Part shown: positions 25,127 to 34,771 of the stretch, in pieces
How positions within the stretch are numbered: position 1 is the first letter of the stretch
Layout of the letters: each line of letters starts with the position of its first letter
NCBI RefSeq assembly: GCF_026421305.1
Contig: NZ_JAPJBQ010000006.1
Location: 239,615 to 303,614 of the forward strand
Length of the DNA: 64,000 nt
Reading direction: 5' to 3'
From: Dyella silvae
GTDB lineage: Bacteria; Pseudomonadota; Gammaproteobacteria; Xanthomonadales; Rhodanobacteraceae
Notes under the pieces: generated by a model
Databases searched by the model: none
Seen by the model: the letters and a program-made list of their open reading frames with translations, nothing else
What the model was told of the DNA's origin: nothing
Translations under genes and position numbers: made by a program

Positions 25127-26363
25127 AGAGCTTCGGACCAGCCTCGGTCATGTGCCAGCAGTCTTCCAGACGGATGCCGAATTCACCGGGGATGTAGATG
25201 CCCGGCTCGTCGGAAAAACACATGCCGGCTGCCAGCGGCGTGGCGTCGCCATGAACGAGATAGGGCGGCTCGTGGCCGTCCAGACCGATGCCGTGACCGG
25301 TGCGGTGGGGAAGACCGGGCAGGTGGTAGCCGGGGCCCCAGCCTTCCTTTTCGTAGTAAGCACGCACGGCGTCGTCGATGGCGCCCACCGGGGTGCCCAG
25401 CTTGGCGGTGGCCAACGCGAGCTCCTGGCCGCGCTTGACGGTGTCCCAGACCTTTCGCTGTTTCGCGGTCGGCTGGCCCATCACCCAGGTGCGCGAGATG
25501 TCCGATTGATAGCCGTGCACGGTGCAGCCCACGTCCATCAGGATGACCGAGCCTTCGTGCAGCGTCTGCGGCTGGCGCGAACCGTGCGGATAGGCGCTGG
25601 CCTCGTTGATCAACACGAGGGCGAACTCCGGCGCACCGCCCAGGGCCTCGGTGGCGGCGTTCATCATGGTGGCGATCTCGTCGGGGCGCATACCGGCGCG
25701 GACGTTGCCATGGACATAGCGCAGCGCCGCCAGGGTGACGTTATTGGCGGTTTGCATCAGCGCGAGTTCGGCCGGGGACTTGATCAGCCGAACGGCTTTT
25801 ACCAGGGCATCGCCGGAAACCACGCGGTACGCCCCGGCGCTTGCCTCGCGCACCCCGTCGACGATGAACAGGCGCGTGGTGGATTCAAAGGCGATCGCGC
25901 CGGAGGTAACGCCGCGGTCGCGCAGCGCGCCAACAAGGCGGGCAAACGGGCTCTCATGCTCGTTCCACGGCTGCACATCGCCGCCCACCGCCAGCATTTC
26001 GCGAATCGAGGGTTCTTCGAAGGCTGGAGTGACAATGACAATGTCACCCCGGGCCGGAATCACAGCCGCCGTCGTGCGCTCCGAGCGGTGCCACTGGACA
26101 CCTGTGAAGTAGTCCAGACTCGATCCCGACTCCAGGATCAGGGCGCCGATCTTCTGATCGACCATCAGCTTTTGCAGCCTGGCGATTCGCGCAAGGCGCT
26201 CTTCCGCAGAAATCGGCTTGGCACCGGCGGTCATGGAGGTCAATCCGGCCAGCCCGGCAGGTGCAGCAGGTGCGGCCTGCGCCGACCGGCCGGCCAGCAT
26301 AAGGGCGGTGGACGCTGCGGCGGTGGCAGCTACAGCGCCAGTGAGAAAGTCGCGACGACGCAT
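25089..26363 (-). CDS. Tat-exported M24 metallopeptidase (Xaa-Pro aminopeptidase-like)
   Basis: A 424-residue protein from the ATG at 26363 (CCGGAG upstream). The N-terminus MRRRDFLTGAVAATAA is a twin-arginine signal. The creatinase-type N-domain (RLARIARLQKLMVDQKIGALILESG) precedes the pita-bread domain with all five metal ligands: Asp in MDVGCT, Asp in YQSDISRTW, His in RTGHGIGL, and the Glu pair in SDEPGIYI and GIRLED. It cleaves X-Pro bonds or hydrolyses creatinase-like substrates, folded in the cytoplasm and exported by Tat. Its last codons overlap the DUF1989 gene tail to tail. Confidence 0.9.
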   Translation of the reverse strand: MRRRDFLTGAVAATAAASTALMLAGRSAQAAPAAPAGLAGLTSMTAGAKPISAEERLARIARLQKLMVDQKIGALILESGSSLDYFTGVQWHRSERTTAAVIPARGDIVIVTPAFEEPSIREMLAVGGDVQPWNEHESPFARLVGALRDRGVTSGAIAFESTTRLFIVDGVREASAGAYRVVSGDALVKAVRLIKSPAELALMQTANNVTLAALRYVHGNVRAGMRPDEIATMMNAATEALGGAPEFALVLINEASAYPHGSRQPQTLHEGSVILMDVGCTVHGYQSDISRTWVMGQPTAKQRKVWDTVKRGQELALATAKLGTPVGAIDDAVRAYYEKEGWGPGYHLPGLPHRTGHGIGLDGHEPPYLVHGDATPLAAGMCFSDEPGIYIPGEFGIRLEDCWHMTEAGPKLFTELARSIEDPI

Positions 26364-26473
26364 GAAAACTCCGGGCCGGTACCAAGGATGCATCGCAGTA
26401 TGAGGCCAGAGTTGGCGACGCGACTACTACCTGGCCGGGTGTCGCATCACCCGGCCCACATCGCATCCGCCCA

Positions 26474-26926
26474 CTAGTGCTTGGGCTCCCAGAGCTCGAC
26501 CTTGTTGCCTTCGGGATCCACGATCCACGCAAAGCGGCCGTTCGGATCGCTGTCGTCGCGCTTCAGAACCGTAACGCCCTTGGATCGCAACCGCGCGAGC
26601 AGGGCATCCATATCGTCCACCGTGTAGTTGATCATCCATCCGCTTTCCGATGGCGCGAAGTACTTCGTCGATGCGGGGAACGCATTCCATGCCAGCGCGG
26701 GAGGGTGCTTTGGTGCGTCATAGCGGAGAGCCGCGCCACCCCAGGCTTCGACCGGCATGCCAAGGACATCGCGATACCACGCTGCGAGTGCCTTGGGATC
26801 TTTCGCCTTGAAGAAGACACCGCCGACACCCGTGATGTGTCCGGCGGGAGGTGCGGACGCAGCCGTCGCAGCGCCAGCCATTAAAAGCAAGATCAAACAT
26901 AGCGAGAGAATCGATCGCCGCTCCAT
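26474..26926 (-). CDS. Secreted VOC/glyoxalase-like protein
   Basis: A 150-residue protein with a signal peptide (MERRSILSLCLILLLMAGAAT). The mature part is a VOC domain: ITGVGGVFFKAKDPKALAAWYRDVLGMPV, then WMINYTVDDMDALLARLRSKGV and the closing FAWIVDPEGNKVELWEP with the metal-ligand Glu. Export is unusual for glyoxalase relatives. A palindromic repeat copy lies about 50 bases upstream. Substrate unknown. Confidence 0.85.
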   Translation of the reverse strand: MERRSILSLCLILLLMAGAATAASAPPAGHITGVGGVFFKAKDPKALAAWYRDVLGMPVEAWGGAALRYDAPKHPPALAWNAFPASTKYFAPSESGWMINYTVDDMDALLARLRSKGVTVLKRDDSDPNGRFAWIVDPEGNKVELWEPKH

Positions 26927-27266
26927 CTATGTGCTCCCGGTTCGTGTGGCGTTTCGCCCATGTTGACCTTAGGTATGTGCGCTTTGGGCCGGAAGCGTAC
27001 ATACCGAACGCAGCTTCGGTGCTCGCCAGGCTTCGCGCGCTGCAAGCGGCGCCGTTCTTCTGCATTTCGTCGCCCGCACTATGCCATCGGTCATGTGCCA
27101 ATCGACACGAGCTCGTGGATCGCGCGTTCTATAAGCTGCCGCTCGATTTGCATGAGACATGCCGCCGTGCCGCGCCACGTCGCAAGGTGCGCGCAAGGAA
27201 TGGCTGTCATCGGCAGCGGAATGCTTGTCCACTTTATGCGTTGAACTTCTTGCCAGGCGAACGGAT
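26927..27266. other. Intergenic region with one palindromic repeat
   Basis: 340 bases between two divergent genes. It contains one copy of the window-wide palindromic repeat at 26974-27003. No gene was seen; the open frames here are shadows without ribosome sites. Confidence 0.5.
26974..27003. repeat. Imperfect palindromic repeat (REP-like), copy 1
   Basis: TATGTGCGCTTTGGGCC followed by GGAAGCGTACATA. The arms TATGT-GCGCTT and AAGCG-TACATA pair around GGGCCGG. It shares the CGCTT-TGGG-CGGAAGCG core with the copies near 43 and 60-62 kb. It lies upstream of the secreted VOC gene. Confidence 0.6.
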
Positions 27267-28448
27267 ATGCCCAACGACACACGTATTTCCGGAATGGCTC
27301 GTTTCGTCCGCAAGACCTTGCCATTCACGGCAATGGTTCTTGCGTCATTGCATGGCATCGCTTTCGCCAACGACGCGGCACTGACGCCACAGGCGGGTAG
27401 TCATTGGCAGAAGCTGCCGACGGAGCCGTACAAAGGAAAGCAGGACGATATCTATATCGTGAACCGGGACGTGGCCTTCTACGTCAACGGCAAAGGCAAC
27501 ATCTGGCGAAGCACCGATGGCGGTCAACGCTGGGACAATGTCCTCAAGCAGCCTGGCACATACTTCCGCTCCATCGGCATGGTCGATGCGCAGCACGGTT
27601 ACGCAGGAAACATCGGCACGGGCTATTACCCCAACGTCACGGATAGCACGCCGCTCTACGAAACGACCGATGGCGGCGACCACTGGCATGCCGTAACGAA
27701 CATTCCCGGCCCGGCCATGAAGGGCGTCTGCGGCATCGACATTCTTCATCCCGCTGGTGGCGCGCACGGCAACTCAGCTGCAGTGATTCACGCGGCCGGA
27801 CGCGTGAACGGTCCCGCCCGTCTGCTCGGCTCGCTGGACGGCGGAAAGACCTGGACCAATACCGACATGACGCCATGGATCGCCATGATCGTGGATGTCA
27901 AATTCTTTGATGCCAAGAACGGCGTGATCTACGGCGGTTCGGACGCAGACCTGTCGAAGTCGCATGCCGTCATCATCGCCACCCACGATGGCGGCGCGCA
28001 TTGGACCCGGGTGTACGAATCGAAGCGGCCATCGGAACTGATCTGGAAGGGTGCCTTTGCAACGCGGCGCGTGGGCTACGCCACCATCCAGAGCTACGAC
28101 ACGGACGTAAAGTCGACCCAACGCTATGTGGCGAAAACCACCGATGGCGGTGCGACATGGAAAGAGCTGCCGTTGGTGGACGACAAAGAAGTCACTGAGT
28201 TCGGCGTTGGCTTTGCCAATGCCGATCTTGGCTGGGTCGGCACCACCAAGGGCGGCTTCGAAACCAAAGATGGTGGCAAACACTGGGAACCCGTGGAGAT
28301 GGGGCGCGTCGTCAACAAGATCCGCGTTCTGCCCGATGACCAGCACTTCACCGCCTATGCCATCGGCTCGGATGTCTACGAGTACACCAGTGAGGCGCTG
28401 CCCGCTGTGCCAGCGGCACCGGTACCGGTCAAGGTCGACAAGCCGTAG
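27267..28448 (+). CDS. Secreted BNR/YCF48-like beta-propeller protein
   Basis: About 393 residues with a signal peptide (MARFVRKTLPFTAMVLASL... FAND). It carries six Asp-box motifs: STDGGQRW, TTDGGDHW, SLDGGKTW, THDGGAHW, TTDGGATW and TKDGGKHW, each closing a propeller blade. This is the BNR/YCF48 (sialidase-like, photosystem-assembly-like) repeat fold. There is no sialidase catalytic Arg triad that I can point to, so a binding or assembly role is more likely. The start is the ATG at 27267; ATG at 27294 is an alternative that begins exactly at the signal peptide. Confidence 0.85.
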   Translation: MPNDTRISGMARFVRKTLPFTAMVLASLHGIAFANDAALTPQAGSHWQKLPTEPYKGKQDDIYIVNRDVAFYVNGKGNIWRSTDGGQRWDNVLKQPGTYFRSIGMVDAQHGYAGNIGTGYYPNVTDSTPLYETTDGGDHWHAVTNIPGPAMKGVCGIDILHPAGGAHGNSAAVIHAAGRVNGPARLLGSLDGGKTWTNTDMTPWIAMIVDVKFFDAKNGVIYGGSDADLSKSHAVIIATHDGGAHWTRVYESKRPSELIWKGAFATRRVGYATIQSYDTDVKSTQRYVAKTTDGGATWKELPLVDDKEVTEFGVGFANADLGWVGTTKGGFETKDGGKHWEPVEMGRVVNKIRVLPDDQHFTAYAIGSDVYEYTSEALPAVPAAPVPVKVDKP

Positions 28449-28514
28449 CGTGCAGGGCGATAACGCCGCACCTGATCGGGCTCCTGATTCAGCGACGGCG
28501 ATGTTCCACGCCGC

Positions 28515-29315
28515 TCAATCGGACTCGTTGTCGATCTCCCGTCCATTGGCCTTCTGCAGAGGCCGATGGTTGTCGGGGAAAAGCCGGGTGAAAGTCGCGA
28601 TCTGATCGCTGGACATTTGAATCGGCTCCGTCAGCACAATCCAATGCACGCCCTCCGTGCAAGGAGGCGTGGTCAGCGACCCGGTATAGACGTAAGCCTT
28701 GTGATTGTGGGGAAGCACGGAGGCGAGGTCCACCGTGACCGGTGGGCTGGCGTTGGTCGATTTCTCTGTCTCCGTGGCCGGAAGGCTCTTGAGCACCGGT
28801 GCGAGGCTCTCGTTCGGCTTGCCCAACTTCACCATGACGCCAACGACAGCGACGCGCTTTTTTCCATCTTCATTGACGAAATGGATTTCCAGGGGGAAGC
28901 GCGTTCCGTCCGTGACGTGCTCACTGGGCGCATGAAAATGGAACTGGGAGAGGCGATACGTGTCGCCATCGAAAACCACGGTGTCCTTGGCATCGCTGAC
29001 ATTGGCCTGGACGGTATGGCCATTGTTTACCAGGGCAACCGCGCCCTTCTCATAGTCGATATGAAACTCGCCGGCCTTTCCGCTTTTTGCATCGCGCGAC
29101 TCGAGGTCGATGGGTGACTGAGCCTTGCCCTGGCCACACGCCACGAACCGCGGGTCCATGGCTGACCAATGCGATGGACCGCTTTCTCCCGCGTACGACC
29201 AGTGTGGCGGCGACGCCCAGTTGTCCGATGACAGCGGCAAGGCCAGAACGCCAACGGAGGCCACCATGACCGACAACCCGGTCAAACCGGTGAGGTGCCG
29301 CTTGAAGCTATGCAT
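28515..29315 (-). CDS. Alpha-type carbonic anhydrase, exported
   Basis: A 266-residue protein from the ATG at 29315, preceded by GGGGA at good distance. Signal segment GLTGLSVMVASVGVLALPLS. The alpha-carbonic anhydrase body is clear: HWSYAGESGPSHWSAMDPRF, CGQGKAQSPIDL, the zinc site FHFHAPSEH with the third His in LEIHFVN, and TGSLTTPPCTEGVHWIVL. It interconverts CO2 and bicarbonate in the periplasm. A Cys pair (CGQG, PPCTEG) can form the usual disulphide. Monocistronic on the minus strand. Confidence 0.95.
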   Translation of the reverse strand: MHSFKRHLTGLTGLSVMVASVGVLALPLSSDNWASPPHWSYAGESGPSHWSAMDPRFVACGQGKAQSPIDLESRDAKSGKAGEFHIDYEKGAVALVNNGHTVQANVSDAKDTVVFDGDTYRLSQFHFHAPSEHVTDGTRFPLEIHFVNEDGKKRVAVVGVMVKLGKPNESLAPVLKSLPATETEKSTNASPPVTVDLASVLPHNHKAYVYTGSLTTPPCTEGVHWIVLTEPIQMSSDQIATFTRLFPDNHRPLQKANGREIDNESD

Positions 29316-29748
29316 GATCATTCCCCAATGATTATGGAACGCCACCATGGCCTTGCGCCCATGACTACCCGGGCATCGGTGCTGCGCTTGATGTCGCCAG
29401 CTCCCCGATATCCGCTTCAACATTGAGCCGCGAGTGCCCTGCGCCGCATACCCGCGGTCCGTTGAAAACCGGCTTAGTGTGGGGATCTTCGCGCGCTGAC
29501 CCTCGCGCTTTTGTGAAGGACGGTTTGACGTCCGTCAGGGGCCGATAACTTCGGCTCAGCCGGTTAACGCAACACCTCTTCCATTTGCGCGTCTGAAGCG
29601 TGTTGCGTCGACTGGCTGAAGCGGCAGATCAAAAGCAGATCACGCCTCATCGATCACACCGACAAATCGTTGCGCAGACCCGATCCAACTTTACATCTTC
29701 ACACTGGCAGCTCACGCTATCCGCAAGACTCTGGCGTGGGGATGTTCC
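29316..29748. other. Intergenic region with inverted-repeat candidates
   Basis: 433 bases between the divergent carbonic anhydrase and reductase genes. It contains TTGACGTCCGTCAG (29525-29538), which resembles a CRP/FNR-family half-site pair. An 8-bp inverted repeat CGCAACAC/GTGTTGCG has arms at 29568-29575 and 29600-29607. No coding region is supported. Confidence 0.45.
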
Positions 29749-30279
29749 ATGGCTAAGCTTGTCTTCGGATTGAACGTGTCTCTGGATGGCTACATCGACC
29801 ACCAGAAATTTTCGCCCAGCGTGTCGCTCTTTCGTCACTTCATAGAACACGCGCGAGACCTGACTGGCAGTGTGTACGGTCGCCGCATGTACGAGGTCAT
29901 GCGTTATTGGGACGAAGACTCTCCGGAATGGGGTACCGAGGAACACGACTTCGCCGCGGTGTGGCGGGACCAGCCGAAATGGGTCGTGTCGCGCACACTG
30001 AAGTCAGTCGGCCCGAACGCCACCCTCGTCGCCGATGACATTGAAGCGGTGATACGGCGGTTGAAGGCCGAGCTTGCAGGCGAGATTGAAGTCGCTGGAC
30101 CGGCGCTGGCGCAAAGCCTGACCGACCTTGGTCTCATCGATGAGTATCGGCTCTACCTCCACCCCGTAGTGCTTGGTCACGGCAAACCCTTCTTTGCAGG
30201 TCCTCCGCCGCCGCTCCACCTCGTGGCCAGCGAATTGATGGGCGATGACGTGATCCGATTGACGTACGTTCCCGCTTAA
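29749..30279 (+). CDS. Dihydrofolate-reductase-family protein (RibD C-terminal-like)
   Basis: A 176-residue single-domain protein. The N-terminus MAKLVFGLNVSLDGYID is the standard opening of the RibD-C/DHFR-like family. VYGRRMYEVMRYW, WVVSRTLKS, AELAGEIEVAGPALAQSLTDLGLIDEYRLYLHPVVLGHGKPFF and the closing VIRLTYVPA follow in order. It probably reduces a pterin- or pyrimidine-like substrate with NADPH; the family is poorly characterised. Monocistronic. Confidence 0.9.
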   Translation: MAKLVFGLNVSLDGYIDHQKFSPSVSLFRHFIEHARDLTGSVYGRRMYEVMRYWDEDSPEWGTEEHDFAAVWRDQPKWVVSRTLKSVGPNATLVADDIEAVIRRLKAELAGEIEVAGPALAQSLTDLGLIDEYRLYLHPVVLGHGKPFFAGPPPPLHLVASELMGDDVIRLTYVPA

Positions 30280-30372
30280 AGGCGCGGTGTGTCCTACGAA
30301 CGACGCTGAAACATCAGTACACGACTGGATCGGAAGGCGACGCTGGCCCTGCAAGATGAAACATGCAAGCGG

Positions 30373-31455
30373 CTACGCAGGGGAATAGTCGATAGCCACC
30401 TGGTTGCGGCCGTTGCTCTTGGCCTGACGCATGGCCTGATCGGCGCGCGACATCAGGCTTTCAATACTTTCGCCCGGACGATCACATTGCGCGATGCCGA
30501 TGCTAACGGTCAAAAGCCGATCCGGACGGTGTACGACACGCATCGCCTCGCGTAGCTGCTCCGCCCGCCAGTGCGCGTGCTGGAGACTGAGACCAGGCAG
30601 CAGTACGACAAATTCTTCGCCACCAATCCTTCCTATCAGATCCGAATCGCGCATCTGCGCGCGCAGACCCTGCGCCAGCTTGATGAGTACCTCATCGCCG
30701 GCGGCGTGACCGAACGCATCGTTGAGCTGCTTGAAGTGGTCGGCATCCAGATAGAGCACCGCTGCGGGAAGCTGCTGCAGATAGATGTCGTTCAACGCGT
30801 AGCGCGCCAGCTCAAGAAAACGGTTGCGCTGCAGCAGCCCGGTGAGGCCGTCGGTATGGGCCTGCTCTCGCAGTTTCTTTTCCAGCCTGAACTGTTCAAA
30901 CAGTGTGCGCGTCATGAACGCGCGCAACACCGTTGCTACCGAGATGGCGATGATCATGTAGACCGCGTACTGGAAAATCGGCACGCCATCGGTGGCGTCG
31001 ACCAACAGCAATGGCAGCGGACCGAGCGCGCACAAGATCATCGCAACGATGAAATCCCAACGCCCAATCCAGATAACCGATGAAGCCACTGGCAGCAGCA
31101 GCCCTGGCAACACCAGCCGCTGACCGGGCGCCTGCCCGATGCCATTCAGATTGACGCCCACTTCCAGTAACAGCACGCACGACAGCGCCAGCAGGCTGAG
31201 CTGCACTGGCCGCTTCTCGCGGCGAGCGACCAGGGCCAACAGGGCCAGCGGCACCGAGGGAGCAAAGCGCACCAGCAGAGGCACCGGCGAAGCGGTGACA
31301 AGCGCACGCCCTCCGGCCGCCAACAAATAGGCAAGTACGGCCAACAACGTCAGCGCATGAATGGCCGGCGCCATGCGGTGCGCCAGGTACTGCGTGTACT
31401 CACGTCGATGGCTCAGATCGTCAGTTCGCTGCTGCTTGGCTAACCAGTTATCCAT
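30373..31455 (-). CDS. Membrane-bound diguanylate cyclase (GGDEF)
   Basis: A 360-residue protein. Six hydrophobic segments between residues about 28 and 180 form a membrane sensor. The GGDEF domain (about 196-356) carries the active loop GGEEF (278-282), the upstream substrate motif DADHFKQLNDAFGHAAGDEVL, and an RxxD inhibitory site (RDSD, 269-272) five residues before GGEEF. It should make c-di-GMP from GTP with product inhibition, linking an unknown membrane signal to biofilm or motility. No EAL partner is adjacent. Confidence 0.93.
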   Translation of the reverse strand: MDNWLAKQQRTDDLSHRREYTQYLAHRMAPAIHALTLLAVLAYLLAAGGRALVTASPVPLLVRFAPSVPLALLALVARREKRPVQLSLLALSCVLLLEVGVNLNGIGQAPGQRLVLPGLLLPVASSVIWIGRWDFIVAMILCALGPLPLLLVDATDGVPIFQYAVYMIIAISVATVLRAFMTRTLFEQFRLEKKLREQAHTDGLTGLLQRNRFLELARYALNDIYLQQLPAAVLYLDADHFKQLNDAFGHAAGDEVLIKLAQGLRAQMRDSDLIGRIGGEEFVVLLPGLSLQHAHWRAEQLREAMRVVHRPDRLLTVSIGIAQCDRPGESIESLMSRADQAMRQAKSNGRNQVAIDYSPA

Positions 31456-31709
31456 GCTGGCCCCGGGGCGCGGAATTCGAACGGCTACTGCTATGCAGCA
31501 AGATGGATGCCACGCGCCTCAAACTAAGGACTGTTGCCGCTTCATGGGGTAGCCATGCGGTTGAGACGGGGCTACCACCTTACCCAGAAGGGCAAGCATC
31601 GACGCCTTGGGGCACCGTCATTCCGGGGTCGAACGTGGACCCACTCGCCCACTCGCAGCCTTTCTGTCGAAAGCATGGGCGAGGGGGATCGTCCTTCATG
31701 GGGCTCGCC

Positions 31710-33476
31710 CTAGGGCTCCGCCGCCGTCAGCCCGTACCTGGCAGCGCGGGCTTCGATTTGCGGATCAAGGGCGCGCGCGGCCGCCAGATCGGCATGGCCG
31801 GCATCCGGCTGCCCACCCCGAATTTTCGCCAGCCCAAGTCCATAGCGCGACCATGCGGAATGCGGCCGTTGCGCCACGGCTTGCTCATAGGCCTTGATCG
31901 ACTCGGGATAGTGACCCAGCCGCAGTTCGACCAGACCCAGACTGTCGAGGTACGCCGGGTTGGCGCCGTCGCGCCGTATCGCCTTGCGACAATCCTTCAA
32001 AGCATCATCAAGCAACTGATTGCTCAATCCACGCGCCCAACAGCGCTCGTTGAGTACGGAGCCAAGCATGGCGTCGTCACCATGCAAGCGAATCCACTCG
32101 TCGAGCAAGGGCAATGCCGCAGCCGGCTGATCGAGTTCGATATAAAGAATGGCCACCGACCGTGCTCGCGTGGATCCCGCAGGGACCAAAACGCTTGCCG
32201 CTGCCACATCGGAAACGGCGCCGGCATGGTCCTTCGCCCTGATGCGAAGCCCGGCGCGCATCAGCAGCGCATCGGCGTTGTTCGGATCCAGGCTCAGCGA
32301 CTTGTCCAGATCAGCAAGCGCGGCATCGGCCTGTTTGTTTGCCTCATGGGCTCCCGCGCGGGCGACATAGTAAGCCGCCTGATCGGGTGCCATGTGGATG
32401 GCCTCATCCAGATCGGCTATCGCAGCGACCGGTTCACCGCGCGACAAGTGTGCCTGGCCCGACAGAGCGTAATCGCCCGCTGTTTTGTGTGCGGCACGGT
32501 TGTCGTTTGAGACATCGGCGTCATTTCGTTTGCCGCCGTCTTCCGGTGCGTTGGCAAAGGTAAAAACGCGTCCGCCGTTATAAGTGAAATAGACTTTCTT
32601 CTTGCTGTTGGCGATGAACATGCGATGGGCGAGGAGAAAATCGATGCCCAGCAACATGTCAGTGTTGTCGCCAATCATTCCATCGAGCACCTGCATCTGA
32701 CTGTGCTCAATCGTTTCCGTACCGACCGAAAACGAATCTACTTTCACCGTCCATGTTTTGACCGGCTTGGCGCCAACGCCAATGCTGATGCTGCCGGGGA
32801 TGGCATCTGGCCCATGCAGGTCGATGCCGGCTCGCTCCGCGGCGTTGCGGCTCAGCACCGTGGCCGACGCCCCCGAATCGAGCAGCGCATGCACCTTCTT
32901 GCCGTTCACCATCACGCTGATAAACGTGCGCCGGTCGAACGCATTGTGTGACGGCTCGATCTCGGCAAGGTTGTACTTGTCGTCTTGTACCCAGTACGCC
33001 AGCGACGTGTTTTCGCAGTGTTCCACCTTGAACAAGGTCAGCTTGCCATGCGCGAGATCGATTTCCAGATCGGCGATATCGAGCAAGTTGGCGCCGAGAA
33101 ATCCATCGCCGGCATCGGTACCGCCAACGATGAAATCAACGTTTTTCAGCGTCGTATCGAGTATGCCGAATTGCTTGACATGTGCCTGCTGGACGTCGGC
33201 AAAGCCACCAATACCGTGAACGCGAAAGCCAAACGGCGCAGGTTCCAGCTTGAGCCCTAGCGAGGCCGCGTTGGCGCTCGACATGATGTTGAAGAACGCC
33301 CCGGTATCGATGATGAAGCGCGCGTTGTTCCCATTCACTTTGACCATGGTCGTCGCTCGACTGCCGGCCATTTCCACGGGCAGGGTGCCGTAGCTCTGCA
33401 GATGGCAGCCGTCAGCCATGGCCTGACCTGCGATCAAGAGACCCATACCGATAGAGACAAGCCGCGACATGCGCAT
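31710..33476 (-). CDS. Secreted protein with two retropepsin-like domains and TPR repeats
   Basis: A 588-residue protein. The ATG at 33476 is preferred over 33479 for spacing from AGGG. Signal MSRLVSIGMGLLIAGQAMA. Two aspartyl-protease-like halves follow: FIIDTGAFFNIM (DTG at 57-59) and ALLDSGASATVL (DSG at 200-202), each followed by the typical GFLGANLL or LLGIDFLL segment. From about 360 to the end there are tetratricopeptide repeats (SGQAHLSRGEPVAAIADLDEAI, DAALADLDKSLSLDPNNADALL, YPESIKAYEQAVAQRPHS). The two protease halves could form one active bilobed or dimeric unit. Combined protease-TPR proteins may bind periplasmic clients; the substrate is unknown. Confidence 0.85.
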   Translation of the reverse strand: MRMSRLVSIGMGLLIAGQAMADGCHLQSYGTLPVEMAGSRATTMVKVNGNNARFIIDTGAFFNIMSSANAASLGLKLEPAPFGFRVHGIGGFADVQQAHVKQFGILDTTLKNVDFIVGGTDAGDGFLGANLLDIADLEIDLAHGKLTLFKVEHCENTSLAYWVQDDKYNLAEIEPSHNAFDRRTFISVMVNGKKVHALLDSGASATVLSRNAAERAGIDLHGPDAIPGSISIGVGAKPVKTWTVKVDSFSVGTETIEHSQMQVLDGMIGDNTDMLLGIDFLLAHRMFIANSKKKVYFTYNGGRVFTFANAPEDGGKRNDADVSNDNRAAHKTAGDYALSGQAHLSRGEPVAAIADLDEAIHMAPDQAAYYVARAGAHEANKQADAALADLDKSLSLDPNNADALLMRAGLRIRAKDHAGAVSDVAAASVLVPAGSTRARSVAILYIELDQPAAALPLLDEWIRLHGDDAMLGSVLNERCWARGLSNQLLDDALKDCRKAIRRDGANPAYLDSLGLVELRLGHYPESIKAYEQAVAQRPHSAWSRYGLGLAKIRGGQPDAGHADLAAARALDPQIEARAARYGLTAAEP

Positions 33477-33754
33477 CATCAATCCCTGCTTTCCATGGCC
33501 GCGAGATAGTCGTTTAGCAATGAGTGGCGCAAGGATCATAGTTCCCTAACAGATCTGCGGACCTGGTGAATCTTCTGGCAACACCCACGCCCCGGCAACC
33601 GATAGCACCTCGCCTTTGCACTGGCGGCGCATCAAGCAGGCCCTCGGGGCCTCTTCCAATGAGCGCAGTGGTTAAGGGCCGGCCCATCCCCCCAACAAAG
33701 TGGGGGCCGGGGAGACGCGCCCGAAAGTAAGGTCTACCCAAAGGGGCCGGACCT

Positions 33755-34138
33755 ATGCAGACAGATTTGGATAGCGCAATCGCGAGCGCTCTCAGTACGG
33801 CCAAGGCGTATTGGGAGCTGGCGAGAGAAGCAGTCAGTGATGGCGCCTTACCACGGGTGCAGGCGGTCACCATGGGGAAAGCCGCTACCGAAGGCGCGGC
33901 GCTCGTGCGGAACGTCATCGCCAACGCCGGTCATCGGTTTTCGCCTGAACTGCTCACCGCGGTACGGGAGAGCGTCGCCGACCTGGAAACCCTCGCCGAA
34001 CTGGCGGGACTGGCCGTGAGTTACAACCTGACTCAGAAGAACGCGCCACACCTCGCTACCGCCATGCTCCACACGGCCGCCCAGGCGGTGCGCACGCTTG
34101 CGCGCACTGAAGTTGCCCTCAGAGACGCCAACCGCTGA
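33755..34138 (+). CDS. Hypothetical helical protein
   Basis: A 127-residue, Ala-rich, all-helical protein without signal or membrane segments (MQTDLDSAIASALSTAKAYWELA..., ending VRTLARTEVALRDANR). The composition is protein-like and the ATG follows a GGGG-rich stretch, but no family is recognised. It is convergent with the DUF6326-like gene (gap 41 bases). It could be a small regulatory or phage-derived protein; confidence that it is expressed is moderate. Confidence 0.5.
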   Translation: MQTDLDSAIASALSTAKAYWELAREAVSDGALPRVQAVTMGKAATEGAALVRNVIANAGHRFSPELLTAVRESVADLETLAELAGLAVSYNLTQKNAPHLATAMLHTAAQAVRTLARTEVALRDANR

Positions 34139-34179
34139 TGTCGGCCAGGGGTCGCCAGCGAACGCGCGAGGCCACGCCA

Positions 34180-34608
34180 TCAACTGGCTTGCCTGGGCCA
34201 CCGCCACGCATACCAGACGATAAGCAGCGAGAGCGCGATCTCGATGACGCCGAGGAAGATGTAGAACATCCAGGCGCCCGGCATGGAAACCAACATGATG
34301 GCCGCATAGAACGCGCCGAGCACCATATTCACAAGACGATTCAGTACAGGCTTCAGCACCAACGACAGAAAGATCATGAGGCCCGGAACTGCCAGCAGCG
34401 CCGCAGTTCCCAACAACACGCCCTCGGTCACGGGGCCTAACGGGCCCATCTGTCCTTGCAAGATGCTTTGCAACGTCCCCGGCTTATACAGGCCGAAGTA
34501 GTCACCATAGATGTAGCAGAACATCAGACTCGTCCACAGCGCGGCAAGCTTCAGCTTGACGTGGACTTTCGGATCTTCCAGCGGTGGCGCCATCTTCTTG
34601 GTGTTCAT
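34180..34608 (-). CDS. DUF6326-like four-helix membrane protein
   Basis: A 142-residue protein from the ATG at 34608 (GGAGA upstream; longer starts at 34629 are less favoured). Four hydrophobic segments are visible: LWTSLMFCYIYGDYFGLY, GVLLGTAALLAVPGLMIFLSLVL, MVLGAFYAAIMLVS and FYIFLGVIEIALSLLIVWYAW. It resembles DUF6326 proteins as I remember them, a family of unknown role. It reads divergently from the DUF2249 gene, sharing the FNR-like box region. Confidence 0.75.
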   Translation of the reverse strand: MNTKKMAPPLEDPKVHVKLKLAALWTSLMFCYIYGDYFGLYKPGTLQSILQGQMGPLGPVTEGVLLGTAALLAVPGLMIFLSLVLKPVLNRLVNMVLGAFYAAIMLVSMPGAWMFYIFLGVIEIALSLLIVWYAWRWPRQAS

Positions 34609-34771
34609 GTGCTCTCCATGCTTGCCCATGCTGCGCCCCCAGTTCAGCTCTCCGAAAAAGGGGTCAGAGTGATCTCAGGTGGACCGAGCCATAGCCATCG
34701 AACAGAAGAAGCGCGTTGATCCCTTATTTCGCTTCAATCTGCACGATCCCGGCAGCCCGCCGGGTGATTGT

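Noticed and set aside
25152..26477. 441-codon open frame antisense to the M24 peptidase
   Set aside because: Shadow of the peptidase gene; the peptidase has all metal ligands and a Tat signal.
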